Of a stretch of DNA of 64,000 nucleotides, positions 11,534 through 24,425 are shown one piece after another. Under the pieces are notes generated by a model, which ran no database searches, was not told where the DNA came from, and saw nothing but the letters and a program-made list of their open reading frames with translations. Made by a program: the position numbers and the translations under genes. The DNA comes from Bolinopsis microptera (Eukaryota; Ctenophora; Tentaculata; Lobata; Bolinopsidae): assembly GCF_026151205.1 (NCBI RefSeq), contig NC_087075.1:5758858-5822857 (forward strand), written 5' to 3'. Numbering within the stretch: position 1 is the stretch's first letter; each line of letters opens with the position of its first letter.

Positions 11534-14500
11534 CTTCGTCATATCAGGACTGTGGAATTTGTAATAATCGTCACAGAAAATGAACTCGGAAACCGAATAA
11601 TTTGTATTTTCAACTAAAATTATTTGATTTAACTGATGATATTTTATTTTAAAAGATGCTTATGTTTACAGAGATTTATTCTCCATTGATAATTTATATT
11701 TTTTCTTTTATCTTACCATATTTACAGCATAACGTTTCAGTAAGTTATGTCCTTGCAAAATTGAAGTAACATTTATATTTTGATCCTCCATATGCTGTAA
11801 ATAGGATGTAAGAGTAACATGGGAAGATAGGCCCAATTCTTATGAGATATTAAATGAATATCTTGAGAGTATGTATAAATCTGTTTATCATTACATTTTA
11901 TTGTTTATCATATATATGATTTTGTACCGCAATTACAAATACTGTATTTTATTTTTTACATTGAAGCAAAATATAAACTAGGAAGGGACAACTCATTTTT
12001 TGTCAGTCCATCCCCTGGAATCGCCAGATTTGAAATGTCAATTTGTGTCTATCAGTATCATCATCAAACAATTGCTCAAATGACATTGACAAAAATTACA
12101 AAATTCGGGTCACCTCCCTCAATAAGTTGTTCAGTGTGTGATAGTCAAGGCCAAGCTAAGCTCGTGGCGAAGTCGGAAAACTGGAGCTCCTGCGGTGCTA
12201 CGACTTAGCGTCATGTCGTGACATTACCTGGGGACCCCAGGCTATCATGTTTATAAACACCGAATAGATAAGAGATTCGGCGGAATGACAGTGGACAGGC
12301 TGAGCGCCGGCCAGTAAGTCGTGACACTGTTACTGTAATCCTTAAGAACATCCTACTGACAGGTGGATTCCATACACGAAATTAACCTTTAAAGTTTTCC
12401 ATGAGTCATTTTATTTCATAATTGCCGAAAAAAGCACTTTTATTCAGGTGTTGCTACACGTTGTTTTGATTGACGGTGTCAACCCATCGAGATCGTTGCT
12501 CTGCGAAGCATGAATGCTAGTTTGCGCGGCGCGTCGAAGCGGCAAAGTCCTCCAACACGTTGTTATATATACTTCTCTCGTGCACGCTTCGCGCGCGATC
12601 AAAAGGGCCGGTTCATGCAGCGTGTCATATCACGTGTGTCAATTCAGGTGAGCGCAAAGAATCGTTGATAAATTCAAGAAGCTAAATCACTCAACTGCAA
12701 CGTCCGTCTACCAAGAAGCCCGATAACTCAGCTCACACCTTATTTACTGTCTACCCAGATCAAGCCGGTCTAAACTCTAATTCTGCACCGTGAACTGGCT
12801 CAATTGTCAATAAATGCCGCAGATCAAGTACCAGTGGGCTTGTCAGTCACGCACAAGTGCAATGTGCGCGGTCACTTCTAGTTCTATTCCAATTCGTGGC
12901 AAATGCAAAATAGCAATGATTTAACAAAAAATTAGGTCTCGTGAAGTGAGAGTTATTTGGGACCCAGATCGGGCCCCTACAATCTACAGTGCCAGTACCA
13001 TGCTATAGCCTAAAAATGCCTCACTACCCTCAAATGCAAAATGACACGCGGCGGGACTGCCTCCCCATAAAATAATGTGTTAATAAACGGCGAGAGTGGC
13101 ACATGCTGACACGCATCCCAACTTACCATCGGAGTTACGAGGTAGTAAAGTAGTAAAAGACATGCCCAGGTGATGATACCTCACACGACACACCTGGATG
13201 TTATTTTCCTGACCAAGTAGTACCTTAACAACCTGAAATGCGTTTTGTAGCTTTCGGCTGGTTTACTGTAATATTAATGCGTTTTATAAAGGATATATGC
13301 ACGTCATGTTAAACACAATGACAAATGGACGGCTAACTTCGTTTAACTTTAAGTAGTCGCGGTAATTATGAAAGTAAATTCCTCACTTTATTTCCTGCAG
13401 CAGGTACTGATAGTCAACTTTTCTATAGGTATTATTTTTGTAATTCACTTGAATGCCTTTGTAAAAGTATAACACTATTGAATTTGCATTAGTTGTAGCA
13501 ACCCTTAGTCTTACAATATTCGGTATCAGCGTGTTTAACTTAACTTTAACTTTCATAAAGCTTATTGAAATATCTATATTTATAGCGTTTGTGATTCCTT
13601 ACTAACTCTTATTTTTTTGACGACCATGAAATTAGTAATATTAATTAACTGATGAGGTGCTCAGTGAGTGTTAACTAGGGCCTTCAAAAACAGGCCGACA
13701 AAATAATTATGATCGTCTCGTAGCGATTGTAGCTCATATGTGTCGTTGTAGTTGTAGTTGGTCTTCTTACCATTATTAATATTACCACTCTTAACACTAC
13801 TACCACTGGTAGTACAGTGGTACTGGTACTACCAGTACCACTGTACTGATAAAACTGTCTACCGGCTGCCAAGCCTTGACGAGATTTAATAGAATGTCTC
13901 AGTTGCACTTAGAGTTAGGGGACATCAAGCAGTCTGGATATCAGGCGTAAAGTGTCCTTAATGTAATAAACGGCTGTTTGTGAAAACATTTGAGTTTAAT
14001 CATGAATCATGACAGTTCCTAATCCTAAGCAGCGTCCAACTCAGAATAAGCTAGATACCTATAACTTATTGATTTTTCGTTTATATTCCCAATCTGAAGT
14101 AATCCAACATATAACTTTGAATTATTGTATGAGGTTGTATTTAAATATACAACAATATAAATAATTTCTAATTTCTTTCTAAATAATCTAATCATTGAAA
14201 GCATGGTACCACCGATTGTAGCATTTGTATGATCTCAAGAACACTGTATACATTCCAGACCTGACTATGAAAACCTCCTATTATTCCACTATGTAGGACC
14301 CACTGACTCGCTAATATTAAAAAAATACTTCCCGTACGTATTCCAAAGTTTGGCACAGTCCAGCAAACCTTTTAACTTATTTAAAAGTACCGGTGGTCCC
14401 ACCCTGTAGTCGGTCATTACTGACATTTTGTTTGCCGACTCCCCGACTTTGTGTCTTCTTTCACCTCAATTTTTCAATTACGTGTACTACAAAGATTGGA

Positions 14501-16110
14501 TTAATTTGGCTTCTGTACATTATCATTTATCAATTTTAAGCTTGGCTAGATTAATGCGTTGTTGTAGACTCGTATATCCAGCTTATTTTATTTTGGCAAC
14601 CGTGGCTCAGACTTTTCTCTGATTCTCTTAGACGTATCATTAATATTTCATTAATATTTCATTTTATATACTTCATTAATATTTCATTATATTAATATTT
14701 CATTAATATTATTTGATTATAATTATAAATATAACCTAATTATCTTATCAGTATAACCGATCCTTGTTCGTCCTTCAAACTACTAGCTTCCTCTCAAGCT
14801 CTTTGTCTCATCTTACCCACTTAGCGCACACGTGCACCAATAACAGTGCACGTGCACCAATAACATTGCAATTGTCACCGAGAAGTCGTGCATAGTCCAA
14901 CTTTGTCTTTAATTCAATTAAATATCGTTATATAACTTATAACTCAACTCAGAAAATGAAGATTTGATAAACGTAGATAAGATCATGTACCATTGAAGTC
15001 TTGCCACAAATTGTTCTTAATCTTGTTACGATCAGGCTTTGCTTGGTTGTACCGCCTGGCCCCGGCTAGACTTTGTCCGGCTTTGTATGTTTCGGCCTCG
15101 TGATTCTTGTCTGCTTCCCTAAATAGTAAAATCTTATTATATATTTGATCGAAATCAATTAATTAAAGAACGTACAGGATTTGTAATTGGATTTAATATT
15201 AGCAACTCAGGCCCGGGAGTTTTTAAAAGTGCTTTTAAATCATTAAATGTCAAGTGCACTGATAAACATAAAGATATTCCATTGTAAGTTATATTACATA
15301 TTATACGGTGTATTATGTACTTAAACTTACAGTACTGTTCACAAATGAACATCAAAATTCTAAAAGCTGTAGAATCTTTGAATTTTGAGCTTCAGAAGTT
15401 TAGTATTGTTGTAACTTTAAGTTTAGTATTGTTGCAAATAGCTTTACCATTAGTCACACTGCGAGATTGTGTCGTTTAACTCTTTTATAGCAATTTAATG
15501 TGTACCTTAAACGGTGTTCTCTTTCGAGGCCATGCTCACTTGTACGTGTACTTTACTGTGCTAGGGCCATACAGTGACTTTGGCCCTATTATAATAATGC
15601 TGTTAATCCATATGTTTATCTGTGGTCGAGATATTTACGTTTACTGTTTTGAACAGACATAAAACTAATATTAACATTAATCATGTGTCGGTGCCTAAAA
15701 TTGTTTTAATGTACCATTATTCAGTCATACGAAAGATAAAATCTACCCTGAACATGTGAAACAGTAAATTGTCTTTGTAAGTTATACCTGATGCAGATGA
15801 CAGATGTGCAATGTGCATGCAGGAAATACTCAAATGATGTCTCTAAATTTGAAGACGCAAGCTTAACCGCACGACAATGTGCACTCTAAATAATACTAAA
15901 ACAACATAAACGAACCCGTTTAGCTAATGAATCTTAAATTTTATCTCTCCGTATTGGGGAACCCTAGATTCAACCTGATTTGCTGACGCAAACTTGTGGT
16001 TCTATAAATACCATCTGCTTAAACAAATTTATATTCTCAGATCATGTTAGTTTGTAGTAACCATCATCATGTGCCCGTAAATCTAAGTTAGGCTAATATT
16101 ATACAAACAG
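11534..16110. other. unassigned DNA
   Basis: No recognisable gene. Small structures include a palindrome at about 13812-13848 (AGTACAGTGGTACTGGTA and its complement), an ATTAATATTTC-rich stretch at 14640-14712 and a duplicated GCACGTGCACCAATAACA at 14827-14866. Confidence 0.5.
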
Positions 16111-16256
16111 GATCTTTTTGTCCTACAACATTTACATCAATATTCGCGGCCGAGGGATGCTCTAGCTGCCTCTAATTCGAAGGATTACATGAACAACTTT
16201 AATTTACCCGAAATAAGTTTGTACGTTCAGGCTTGGCCATCTAACAAAGGTCTCAG
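16111..16256 (+). CDS. possible orphan internal exon
   Basis: A stretch between an acceptor (ATACAAACAG) and a donor (CTCAG|GTAATG) is open for 48 codons plus two bases. Its translation has a coding-like composition, ending EISLYVQAWPSNKGLR. I do not recognise the family and could not join it in phase to a neighbour. A second open stretch after an acceptor near 16960 ends at a stop at about 17053, but its phase does not match. Chance is a serious alternative. Confidence 0.22.
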
Positions 16257-18562
16257 GTAATGCCGACCTCTAACTCTGGGGAATAAAGTCGAATCTGGAG
16301 GATAGAGTTAATTAATTAGCGTGTCACCAATAAAATAGTAGGAAAGTCCTACGGATGCATGTGGTTCGCTAGACAGACTTTTCCGCTAGATAAGACGGCA
16401 TTTTCCGTTTTCATCGGAATTCTGTTCAGAGTGTGCACGTTAAGACGATCTGCACGATTTTTGATCGTTATTATTATCGGAAATTTAACTTCAGTACAAG
16501 TTTGGTTATCTTTGAGGTCCCCGCAGGTCTGACTTGCTTGATTTTGATTTTCCTGCTTTTTAATATTTATAGGCTGTTAGATTGTTAAAAACAGATATTT
16601 TTCATTATTATTGGTCCCGAAGTTAACATATGTATATTTTCTACGTTAAATAGTTTAATAGTTTAATCTTTCATCTTTAAATTTGTTAATTGTTATGGAA
16701 TTATGACTGTAGGTGGGTGATATCTAAATATCAGTAAGATTAAGTCCAATTGAATGTGTATAACTTAAACTATAATTGGAAGGTATATGGACTGTTTTTT
16801 TAAGCGGGCTCCATCGAACCTGAAAATTAAGGATTCCACCCTATTTTAGCCATATTGTCTCATGGCCATGATACTTTCTACATTCTGATTGCATAATGCA
16901 TATTGCAGATTGCATAATGCGTTTTTATTTATCATCGTTGATTCCGTGCCAATTGCAGAGATTGGAGATCAATGTTGGAGTGCATGCAGGGTACATATTG
17001 AGGCCAATGGCCAGCTTAAAATCGAAGGAGTCGAGGAAATCACAGTATTCTAACAATCAGTTGGATTAATTGGGGTCATCGGAGTTTATGAATCCATATT
17101 ATTCAAATTCCAGTGACTATAGTGTATTCAGATTTATTTTGGAAATCAAATCCGATGATTTCAATTTGCTTATATTTCAGAGGGTTTAATATGAAACTGA
17201 CTAATCTGCTTAGAAAACAGTTCAATACATTGTCCAATAGTACTCCAAGTCCAGTTGTTTGATCAACTTATAAAATGGCAAAATTATTGAAACGACTCGA
17301 GCTGTTTCAGTTTGTCCAGTATTTCTCAAGTCGTCTAGAATTATACAATATAACAATGAGGCTCTTTCCTCTGTCTAGGTGTTAAGGGTAGACAATAGTA
17401 CCTGTAGGTGTCCGTCTGTCCACGGTACGTCTGTGAAATGCTGCATTCACAAAATACATTTATGATCTAAATGTTTGACAGGAAGGAAAGGAATCTGATG
17501 ACTGAAGAATGAGCAGGAGAAGCGGTAATGGTCGCGTATAACCTCGATCTAGTCTCTTATGTTGCCCTGATAAGTAAGTAGCTAACTATGACGTCATACC
17601 AGGTCTGACATACATCACGTGACACGTTATACAAAGTTTGCCTTCAAATTTTTCCATTTTACCCGGATCGCAGCCGATGCCAACGACTTTGCAATATTTT
17701 TCAGTTCCGTTAAGATTTAACACCTGCATTACGCTGTCCGGCTGTCTGGTCACCCTAGACTCACTCCTGAGATCAGCTGTGCCTTCAGGACAGCAGGGAG
17801 CAGGTTTTGGGACTTTAGCAGGCCTTTATCATGGGGGAGGGGGACAAATTGGCACGAACTCTGCAAGCCGATTTCTGTGATTTCTGCTCCCAAATGATCG
17901 CACATGGAACGAAATGTCGTTTGGCAAGCTCGGTTCCGAGTATAACGTTCTATCACTAGTGTTGATTTTATTTGCAACGTTATTTGCAGCTCGATATACC
18001 GGACACTACAATCGTCTATTGAGCAATTTTATTTTCCCACGGCGAAGCTCCTATCGAATCGAAGTTTTGCATTAGCTAAATCTTAAGTCTAGATTGCATT
18101 TGCACGATTTAAAAATATGAAAGCTTCTAGGGAGACTAGTTTCTAAAAACATGGGGTTTGTAATTTCATTCCACCATCGTTAGTATTGTTCTTTTCGGTT
18201 TCATAATTCATAAATGCCAATCATTCATCTTTATCGACCGTTGATTTGATCAGTTGAAATAATAATGTTGGAGCAGTAAAAACATTAAATGTATTATGCA
18301 TTTTTATATCCCGATCTTTTCAACAATTGTCACTTTTCAGGAACCAATGATTAATGTAAAAGTTGCTTTTACATTGACTAAAACACTGAAATTTATAACT
18401 ATTGACATTGTAAATGTGGTGAATGAAAATGCAAAATTTTTCCACCGCAGCCTATCTAACTCGATTTCTGAAAAAGAATGTACCACAGCCCCCATGGATA
18501 CTGGATACCGTCATCCATGAAATAAATGCAAAATTGATCTGCAACACGTGTAAATTATACTC
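16257..18562. other. unassigned DNA
   Basis: Several short frames are open (17638-17880 on +, 17750-17977 on -, 18296-18608 on +) but none shows a known domain. One acceptor-like site precedes 18450 and one donor-like site follows 18841; they could belong to unknown exons. Confidence 0.4.
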
Positions 18563-18738
18563 GTCATGTGTTATAAATGTCACGTGTTATAAATGTCACG
18601 TGTTATAAATGTCACGTGTTATAAATGTCATGTGTTATAAATGTCACGTGTTATAAATGTCACGTGTTATAAATGTCATGTGTTATAAATGTCACGTGTT
18701 ACAAATGTCACGTGTTATAAATGTCACGTGTTATAAAT
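18563..18738. repeat. 16-bp minisatellite GTCACGTGTTATAAAT
   Basis: About eleven copies of a 16-bp unit, most with the CACGTG palindrome and some with CATGTG. The open frame through it continues beyond the array to a GTAAGT donor-like site at 18842, but no gene could be built. Confidence 0.96.
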
Positions 18739-18983
18739 GATATCTTGTCAGATAAGGTGAAGCACGGTTTCGGCTCGATTGGCATGATCGAGCAATGGCT
18801 GTTTCCTGAATGCGTTAACAGAAATATGAACAACAATCATACACTCGGTAAGTCGTTTTTCCAGTCGTTTTTAGTGATCGTAAGATTTGAAATCTGCATA
18901 CTGTAAATCTTTTGTTTATGTTACATACTTCAAAAGAAAGAATTACGATTACTTAGGAATAATTTTCGATAAAGTTGAAAAAA

Positions 18984-19019
18984 AGCCAAAAATATATAAA
19001 TATATTTTTGGCTTTTAAA
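18984..19019. repeat. perfect 17-bp AT-rich hairpin
   Basis: AAAAGCCAAAAATATAT at 18984-19000 is followed after two bases by its exact reverse complement at 19003-19019. It is a strong potential stem-loop or cruciform. The strand and function are unknown. Confidence 0.85.
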
Positions 19020-20002
19020 AGGATATATACTTTTTATTTTGTCTCGCATGATATTAAATTGATATTTTGGTAAAATAAAACCGCAACAAAAAGATTTTCT
19101 AAGCAAAGGAAACATTTTCAAGATATCAGTGCACAATATACTCAAGACATTATTAAAGCACACTTAAGTTATAATTAGATAATCAACACAATTACTTGCC
19201 TACTAGCTCAAATTTATGCAAATTACCTACTTATAAGCTTGCTCTGAAATGGCCAGTTTCATATAAATTATCCAAAGTTAGTTATACATTGTTCCGTATC
19301 CATTCATGCGTATTAAAAGTTACTAGCTTAAACGGATTTACACTAAAATTTCTATTTTTGGAACTGAATATCTATTTTCATCATTGATGTTGCTGTTGTT
19401 TAACTGAATCACTTGTACATAAACCTTCTGTAATCGTGATCCATGAATTAAAATTCGTTAGCTTTTTCTATCTTTACTTGTTTACTCGAAAGTAAACAGT
19501 GAAATGTTATTTCCAATTTAATACAATTATCGATATCATTTACGTATATAACAAAAGTTAAGGAAACCATACGTCCGCAAGTAGTAAGCTGTATACTAAC
19601 ACTGTTTAACGTTAAAGGATACAATTTTGGGAAAATAACTCAATTTATAGTTTATGTATACTTATAGTCTACACTAGGCGTTTCCTTAATAGTGACAGTC
19701 TCAGTTTTGCAATCTACAGTTTTCCGTAGAATCTGTCTTTTCTTGAAGGTTTAATATTAATAGATAAATGAAGATCACACTTTTTGAATATTTCTCAGTT
19801 TTATCTGCCGAAAACGTAAACTCGAACCATTGATCAGATAGTGTTTCTGGGATCCGACGTCATGCAATTGAATGGTTTATCGCCATGTACAATGTGCATT
19901 GAGCATGTGTATTGTGTATCCACTGTGCATGTATGTCTTTATACCCATCGGCATCATACTGCTGAAGGCTCCAAACAAGCTTACAAAATGTGCAACCATG
20001 AG
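19020..20002. other. unassigned DNA
   Basis: Nothing beyond short chance open frames was seen. Confidence 0.4.
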
Positions 20003-20306
20003 AGATACCACCGTGACTGGTATCACGTGACCGGGGTACCACCGTGACTGGTATCACGTGACCGGGGTACCACCGTGACTGGTATCACGTGACCGGGGTA
20101 CCACCGTGACTGGTATCACGTGACCGGGGTACCACCGTGACTGGTATCACGTGACCGGGGTACCACCGTGACTGGTATCACGTGACCGGGGTACCACCGT
20201 GACTGGTATCACGTGACCAGGGTATCACCGTGACTGGTATCACGTGACCGGGCTACCACCGTGACTGGTATCACGTGACCGGGGTACCACCGTGACTGGT
20301 ATCACG
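20003..20306. repeat. 31-bp minisatellite with three palindromes per unit
   Basis: About ten copies of a 31-bp unit built from GGTACC, ACCGTGACTGGTATCACGTG and ACCGGG. Copies are almost identical, with one GGGCTACC and one GGTATCACC variant. Each unit includes GGTACC and CACGTG and an imperfect dyad GGTATCACGTGACC. Confidence 0.97.
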
Positions 20307-20805
20307 TTAGTAGATCACGATGGATTATATCCGCAGCTGGCCTTAGCAAGCGTGAGAGATACAAAAAGCCGTAAAATTGAGGAGTCGCTGTGATTTTTGT
20401 ATTTGTGAATATCTCTAACCCCGCTCCGTACAATTGTTATTACAATTACTATCTCCGGTTCACATACCCCGTACAATGCAAAGTTATAGACACTCACTAT
20501 AGTGGATATTAATTGGAAATAAAATGAAATTAAGCAAAAATTAAGGGAACTTATACAAACTATCGTCATTTCCCAAGTATTATCAACCCTTGCACACTTT
20601 ACCAATCTATATTGGGCATTGGCACTGACTTTGTAGTCTGTCACACCGCGCAAAAACTATCGAAATTGAAAAATTTAGTATTCTCATACATCACACAGAA
20701 ATGTGTCTCCTCGCCACGCCTTGTTGGAATGAAAGTTTTGATGAATCAAGCTCGGTCGTATCGTTGCTTTGGTCATTGGTGAACATGTTGTTATTGTTGA
20801 ATAAA
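20307..20805. other. unassigned DNA
   Basis: A 112-codon minus-strand open frame at 20315-20653 has no recognised domain. No splice pattern supports it. Confidence 0.35.
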
Positions 20806-22516
20806 GGGGGGGGGGGGGGGGGGGGGGGGGGGTGTCATGTCCGTCTATGTCCGCCTATGTCCTGTCCTTATCAAATTATATACAAATAAAATAATTACAA
20901 ATAAAACAATAAACTCTAACATTCATTACACTCTCTAAAATTAAAATATACAGGATAAAATAAGGAGGAAGAGGAGGAAGGAAAAGGAGGAAGAGGACTT
21001 AGGAGGAGGAGGAGAAGGACTGAGGAGGAGAAGGAGGACCCAGGAGGAGGAGGACCCATGAGGAGGAGGACCCAGGAAAAGGCCCCAGGAGGAGGAGGAG
21101 GACTGGGGAGGAGGAGGACTGTTGAGGACTGATGAGGAGAACTGAGGACGACGAGGAGGAGTAGGAGGAGGACTGAGGAGGGGAGGAGGAAGAGGACTGG
21201 GGAGGATCAGGAAGACCCAGGAGGAGGACCCAGGAGGAGGAGGAGGATTGAGGAGGACTGAGGAGGAGGACTGACGATGACTGAGAAGGAGGAGGACTGA
21301 GGAGCACTGAGGAGGATGGCTGAGGAGGATGGCTGAGGAGGATGGCTGAGGAGGATGACTGAGAGGGAGGAGGAGGAGGACTCAGGAGGAGGACTTAGGA
21401 GAAATGAGAAGGAGGACTGAGGAAAACTGAGGAGGAGGAGGAGGAGGAGGACTGAATAGGAGGAGGAGAAGGAGGGGGACTGGGAGAGGACTGAGGAGGA
21501 GGACTGATGAGAAGGACGAGGAGGAGGACTAAGGAGGAGGACTGAGGACCGAGAAGGAAGCGGAGGAGGATGAAGAGGAGGAGGAGGACCCAGGAGGAGG
21601 AGGACTGAGGAGGACTGAGGAGGATGGCTGAGGAGGATGACTGAGAGGGAAGAGGAGGAGGAGGAGGAGGAGGACTCAGGAGGAGAAGGAGGAGGACTGA
21701 GGAGGAGGAGGAGGAGGAGGAGGACTGAATAGGAGGAGGAGGATGGGGACTGGGGGAGGACTGAGGAGGAGGATGGAGGACTGAGGAGAAGGATGGAGGA
21801 CTGAGGAGAAGGATGAGGAGGAGGACTGAGGACTGAGGAGGACTGAGAAGGAGGAGGACTGAGGAGGAGGAGGAGGAGGAGGAGGAGGACTGAATAGGAG
21901 GAGGAGGAGGGGGACTGGGGGAGGACTGAGGAGGAGGATGTATGACTGAGGAGAAGGATGAGGATGAGGACTGAGGAGGACTGAGGACTGAGGAGGAAGA
22001 GGAGGAGGATGAAGAGGAGGAGGAGGACTGGGGAGGATGACTCAGGAGGAGGAGGAGGACTGGGGAGGAGGAGGACTGTTGAGGACTGATGAGGAGGACT
22101 GAGGACGAGGAGGAGGAGGAGGACTGAGGAGGGGAGGAGGAAGAGGACTGAGGAAGATCAGGAAGACCCAGGAGGAGGAGGAGGAAGAGTAGGAGGAGGA
22201 AGCATCTAAATGTTATTTCCATTTTTGTCCGTTTTTGTACATTTTTGTCCGCTCTATTTTTTGTCCGTTTTGAAAATATAGGGTACCGAACGGACAAAAA
22301 ACATGATCCCCCTATAACAGCAAAAATTGGACATTTTATTTAGCAATTTAGGTGTCTATTAATGTCCGCTAATGTCCGCTAATGTCCGTCTATGTCCGCC
22401 AATGTCCGCCTATGTCCGTCTATGTCCGCCTATGTCCGCCTATGTCCGCCTATGTCCTGTCCTTTTTGGATTTTATGAGACAAGCGGACATAAACGGACG
22501 TGACAACCCCCCCCCC
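20806..22516. mobile_element. G-run/C-run element carrying a GGA array
   Basis: The left end is 27 G then TGTCATGTCCGTCTATGTCC. The right end is GGACATAAACGGACGTGACA, an A, then ten C. These are inverted counterparts of each other. Just inside both ends lie 10-bp tandem units of the type ATGTCCGCCT, two or three at the left and about eleven at the right (22370-22457), all in the same orientation. Flanks share AATAAA on both sides, which may be a decayed target duplication. There is no transposase. The interior is almost wholly a GGA-rich satellite plus about 170 bp around 22200-22370. The architecture matches the elements at 38738 and 54963. Confidence 0.75.
20938..22196. repeat. 1.26-kb purine (GGA)-rich strand-asymmetric array
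   Basis: The + strand is nearly all A and G, built from GGAGGA with GGACTGAGGA and GGACCCAGGA variants. Larger blocks recur, for instance 21640-21900. On the - strand the array reads as serine/proline/leucine-rich open frames of up to 300 codons, which are products of the repeat and not genes. Such mirror-rich polypurine tracts can form triplex DNA. Confidence 0.95.
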
Positions 22517-23679
22517 AATAAACCGTTTTTCTGTAAATTCTTCCCCACTGAAATTTCCGGAGGATTGGAAATGCATGGCCCGGTATTTGAGGACGATGTA
22601 CCTCAATAATTCGATTGCCATCCATTTACACCATTCGTTATGTATATTTAACTAGTGTATTTAACTAGTGTATTTAACTGGTCCCTGTTTCTGTGGTAAC
22701 TGAGTTGTTATAGACTTAAATTTTGTTTATATAACGATCAATAGTGCACCAATTTATTGTTGTTCGCCTAATAATCTAAATTGGGGAGCTGGACAGTACC
22801 TGGTACCTGCTGGGCAAACCAAGTAGGAAATCACATTTCAATTGGGCCTTCCGTCTAAAAGGCCCAATCGATTTGTTGAATAAACAACTAAAGATCTCCT
22901 GTGACAGAGAACAAAAAAACAACAGCCCTTGTATTGGTCACGTTTTGGACAGTTCCTACATTTCCTACATTTCCTACATTTGAACTTGCTTTCCTCAATT
23001 TTTAGATTCCCACACAATTAAGCTGTTAATATGTATAGGAAGGATGGCCGTATTATCAATTGAGAACAGCCACCAGCTGAACTCAAAACTAGTAATATAA
23101 GTTAAATCTAATAAATATCTTTATATCCCGACTAACAATTAATGTACTAACAAGGTGTACTAAGTTGGTACTACTATCACTACAACTATAACCATTACGC
23201 TACTAACAATACACACTGTGACAGTGTGACTAAGTGACACAGTGACTAAGTGTGTGTTAGATTATATTGATACGCTCAACAGCACTAGAAACGCAGCAAA
23301 TGTGCTGCATGGAACGGCTTGGTTAATTTGCTGACAGGATTTATTCTACGCACTACATTATCTAGTATCTAAGTACGCAGAGTGCTATGTTCGTGGGGTA
23401 GACACTAAATTTTACTGGGTGTAGCGCTACCTTATAAAGTGGTTCTGGTTTTCGTAAGGGATCCCATGTCGGATGTTTAATTGTGTTATGTTATTGTTGC
23501 ATTTGGACACAAAGGGAAACATACTTAGTATGAGTTCCTTGTGTACGTTTTGATCAGTTTCGCCAGTTCTTAAATTGATATTTAAATAGAGCGCTACTAA
23601 AAGTAATGTTCATAACATTAACTCACAAGGTAGTTAGTGTGGCGGTTCCTCCGCCCTCGGACCACATAAACATGATAAA
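22517..23679. other. unassigned DNA
   Basis: No gene recognised. There are short duplications, for example AACTAGTGTATTT at 22650-22676. Confidence 0.45.
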
Positions 23680-24010
23680 GGCTAGCTTATCACTATTGTG
23701 ACGGTACATTAGAACTAGAGTCTAGTCTAGTTACTAGACAGAAACAAAGTGTGAAGGGCCTGAACGGAACCCCTCGGTTTCAGTTCCTTGTTTAACACTG
23801 CCGTACAGAAAGGACATCTGAACCGAAAGTAACAGTACTTTCTTGACGAAAGTCGAATACAAGGAAATACTTTCGAGAAAACCTTAGTATATACAACATA
23901 GCTACTTTTGGCAGGGTAGTGTTGGTTATGTGCCTAACCTGGTAAACACAGTAGATATCCTTGCTGTACGGCTAGTTAAACAAGGAATTGAAACTGTGGG
24001 GATCCTTGCA
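23680..24010. mobile_element. foldback repeat, second copy at 52.8-55.0 kb
   Basis: The segment at 23767-23826 (CGGTTTCAGTTCCTTGTTTA, then the CTGCCGTACAG region) is mirrored by 23953-24003 (GCTGTACGG, then TAAACAAGGAATTGAAACTG), a foldback of about 235 bp. The left part, from GTGACGGTACATTAGAACTA to the GGCCTGAACGGAACC region, recurs in reverse complement at 52958-53007 and 54899-54945. There it is split by the hAT-like element at 53008-54898, so the copy here acts as the unoccupied site. Confidence 0.8.
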
Positions 24011-24049
24011 GACCAACCTACCTGTGGCTAAAGCTCAGGGTTGTAATTT

Positions 24050-24425
24050 AAGGTTCTCTCTTTTTTAAGGTTTTATTTCGGTTTTTTTAAAGGTTTTTTC
24101 AGTGTTTCCTGCGGTTTTTAAGGTTGTTTTTTCAGGTTTTCTTTCCGTATCGCAAAAAAAAAGAAAAAAAGTCACAGTTATTTTTTCCAATCCGAGGTAC
24201 ACCTAACTAGGTATGATTTGAGAAAATGCCCATCCAAGGTACACCTTACTAAGTATAATTTGAGAAGATGCCAATTCCGGCTTTTTGAACGCTTTTCAAG
24301 GTTCTCAAAAACTTTTAAAGGTTTTGTTCTCCTTTTTTAAGGTTTTTTGAGCTAAAACCGCTCTTTCTAAGGTTTTTTGGCAATTTCACGATTTTAAAGG
24401 ATTTTTAAAGGTTTTAAGGTCCGCT
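24050..24425. repeat. degenerate AAGGTTTT-rich tract with 44-bp duplication
   Basis: T-rich sequence with many copies of AAGGTTTT. In the middle, GAGGTACACCTAACTAGGTA and its sister CAAGGTACACCTTACTAAGT mark a direct duplication of about 45 bp, each followed by ATTTGAGAAnATGCC. Confidence 0.75.

Noticed and set aside
21395-22297. 300-codon minus-strand open frame rich in Ser, Pro and Leu
   Set aside because: It is the translation of the GGA-rich satellite; no start context, no domain, and neighbouring frames are equally open.
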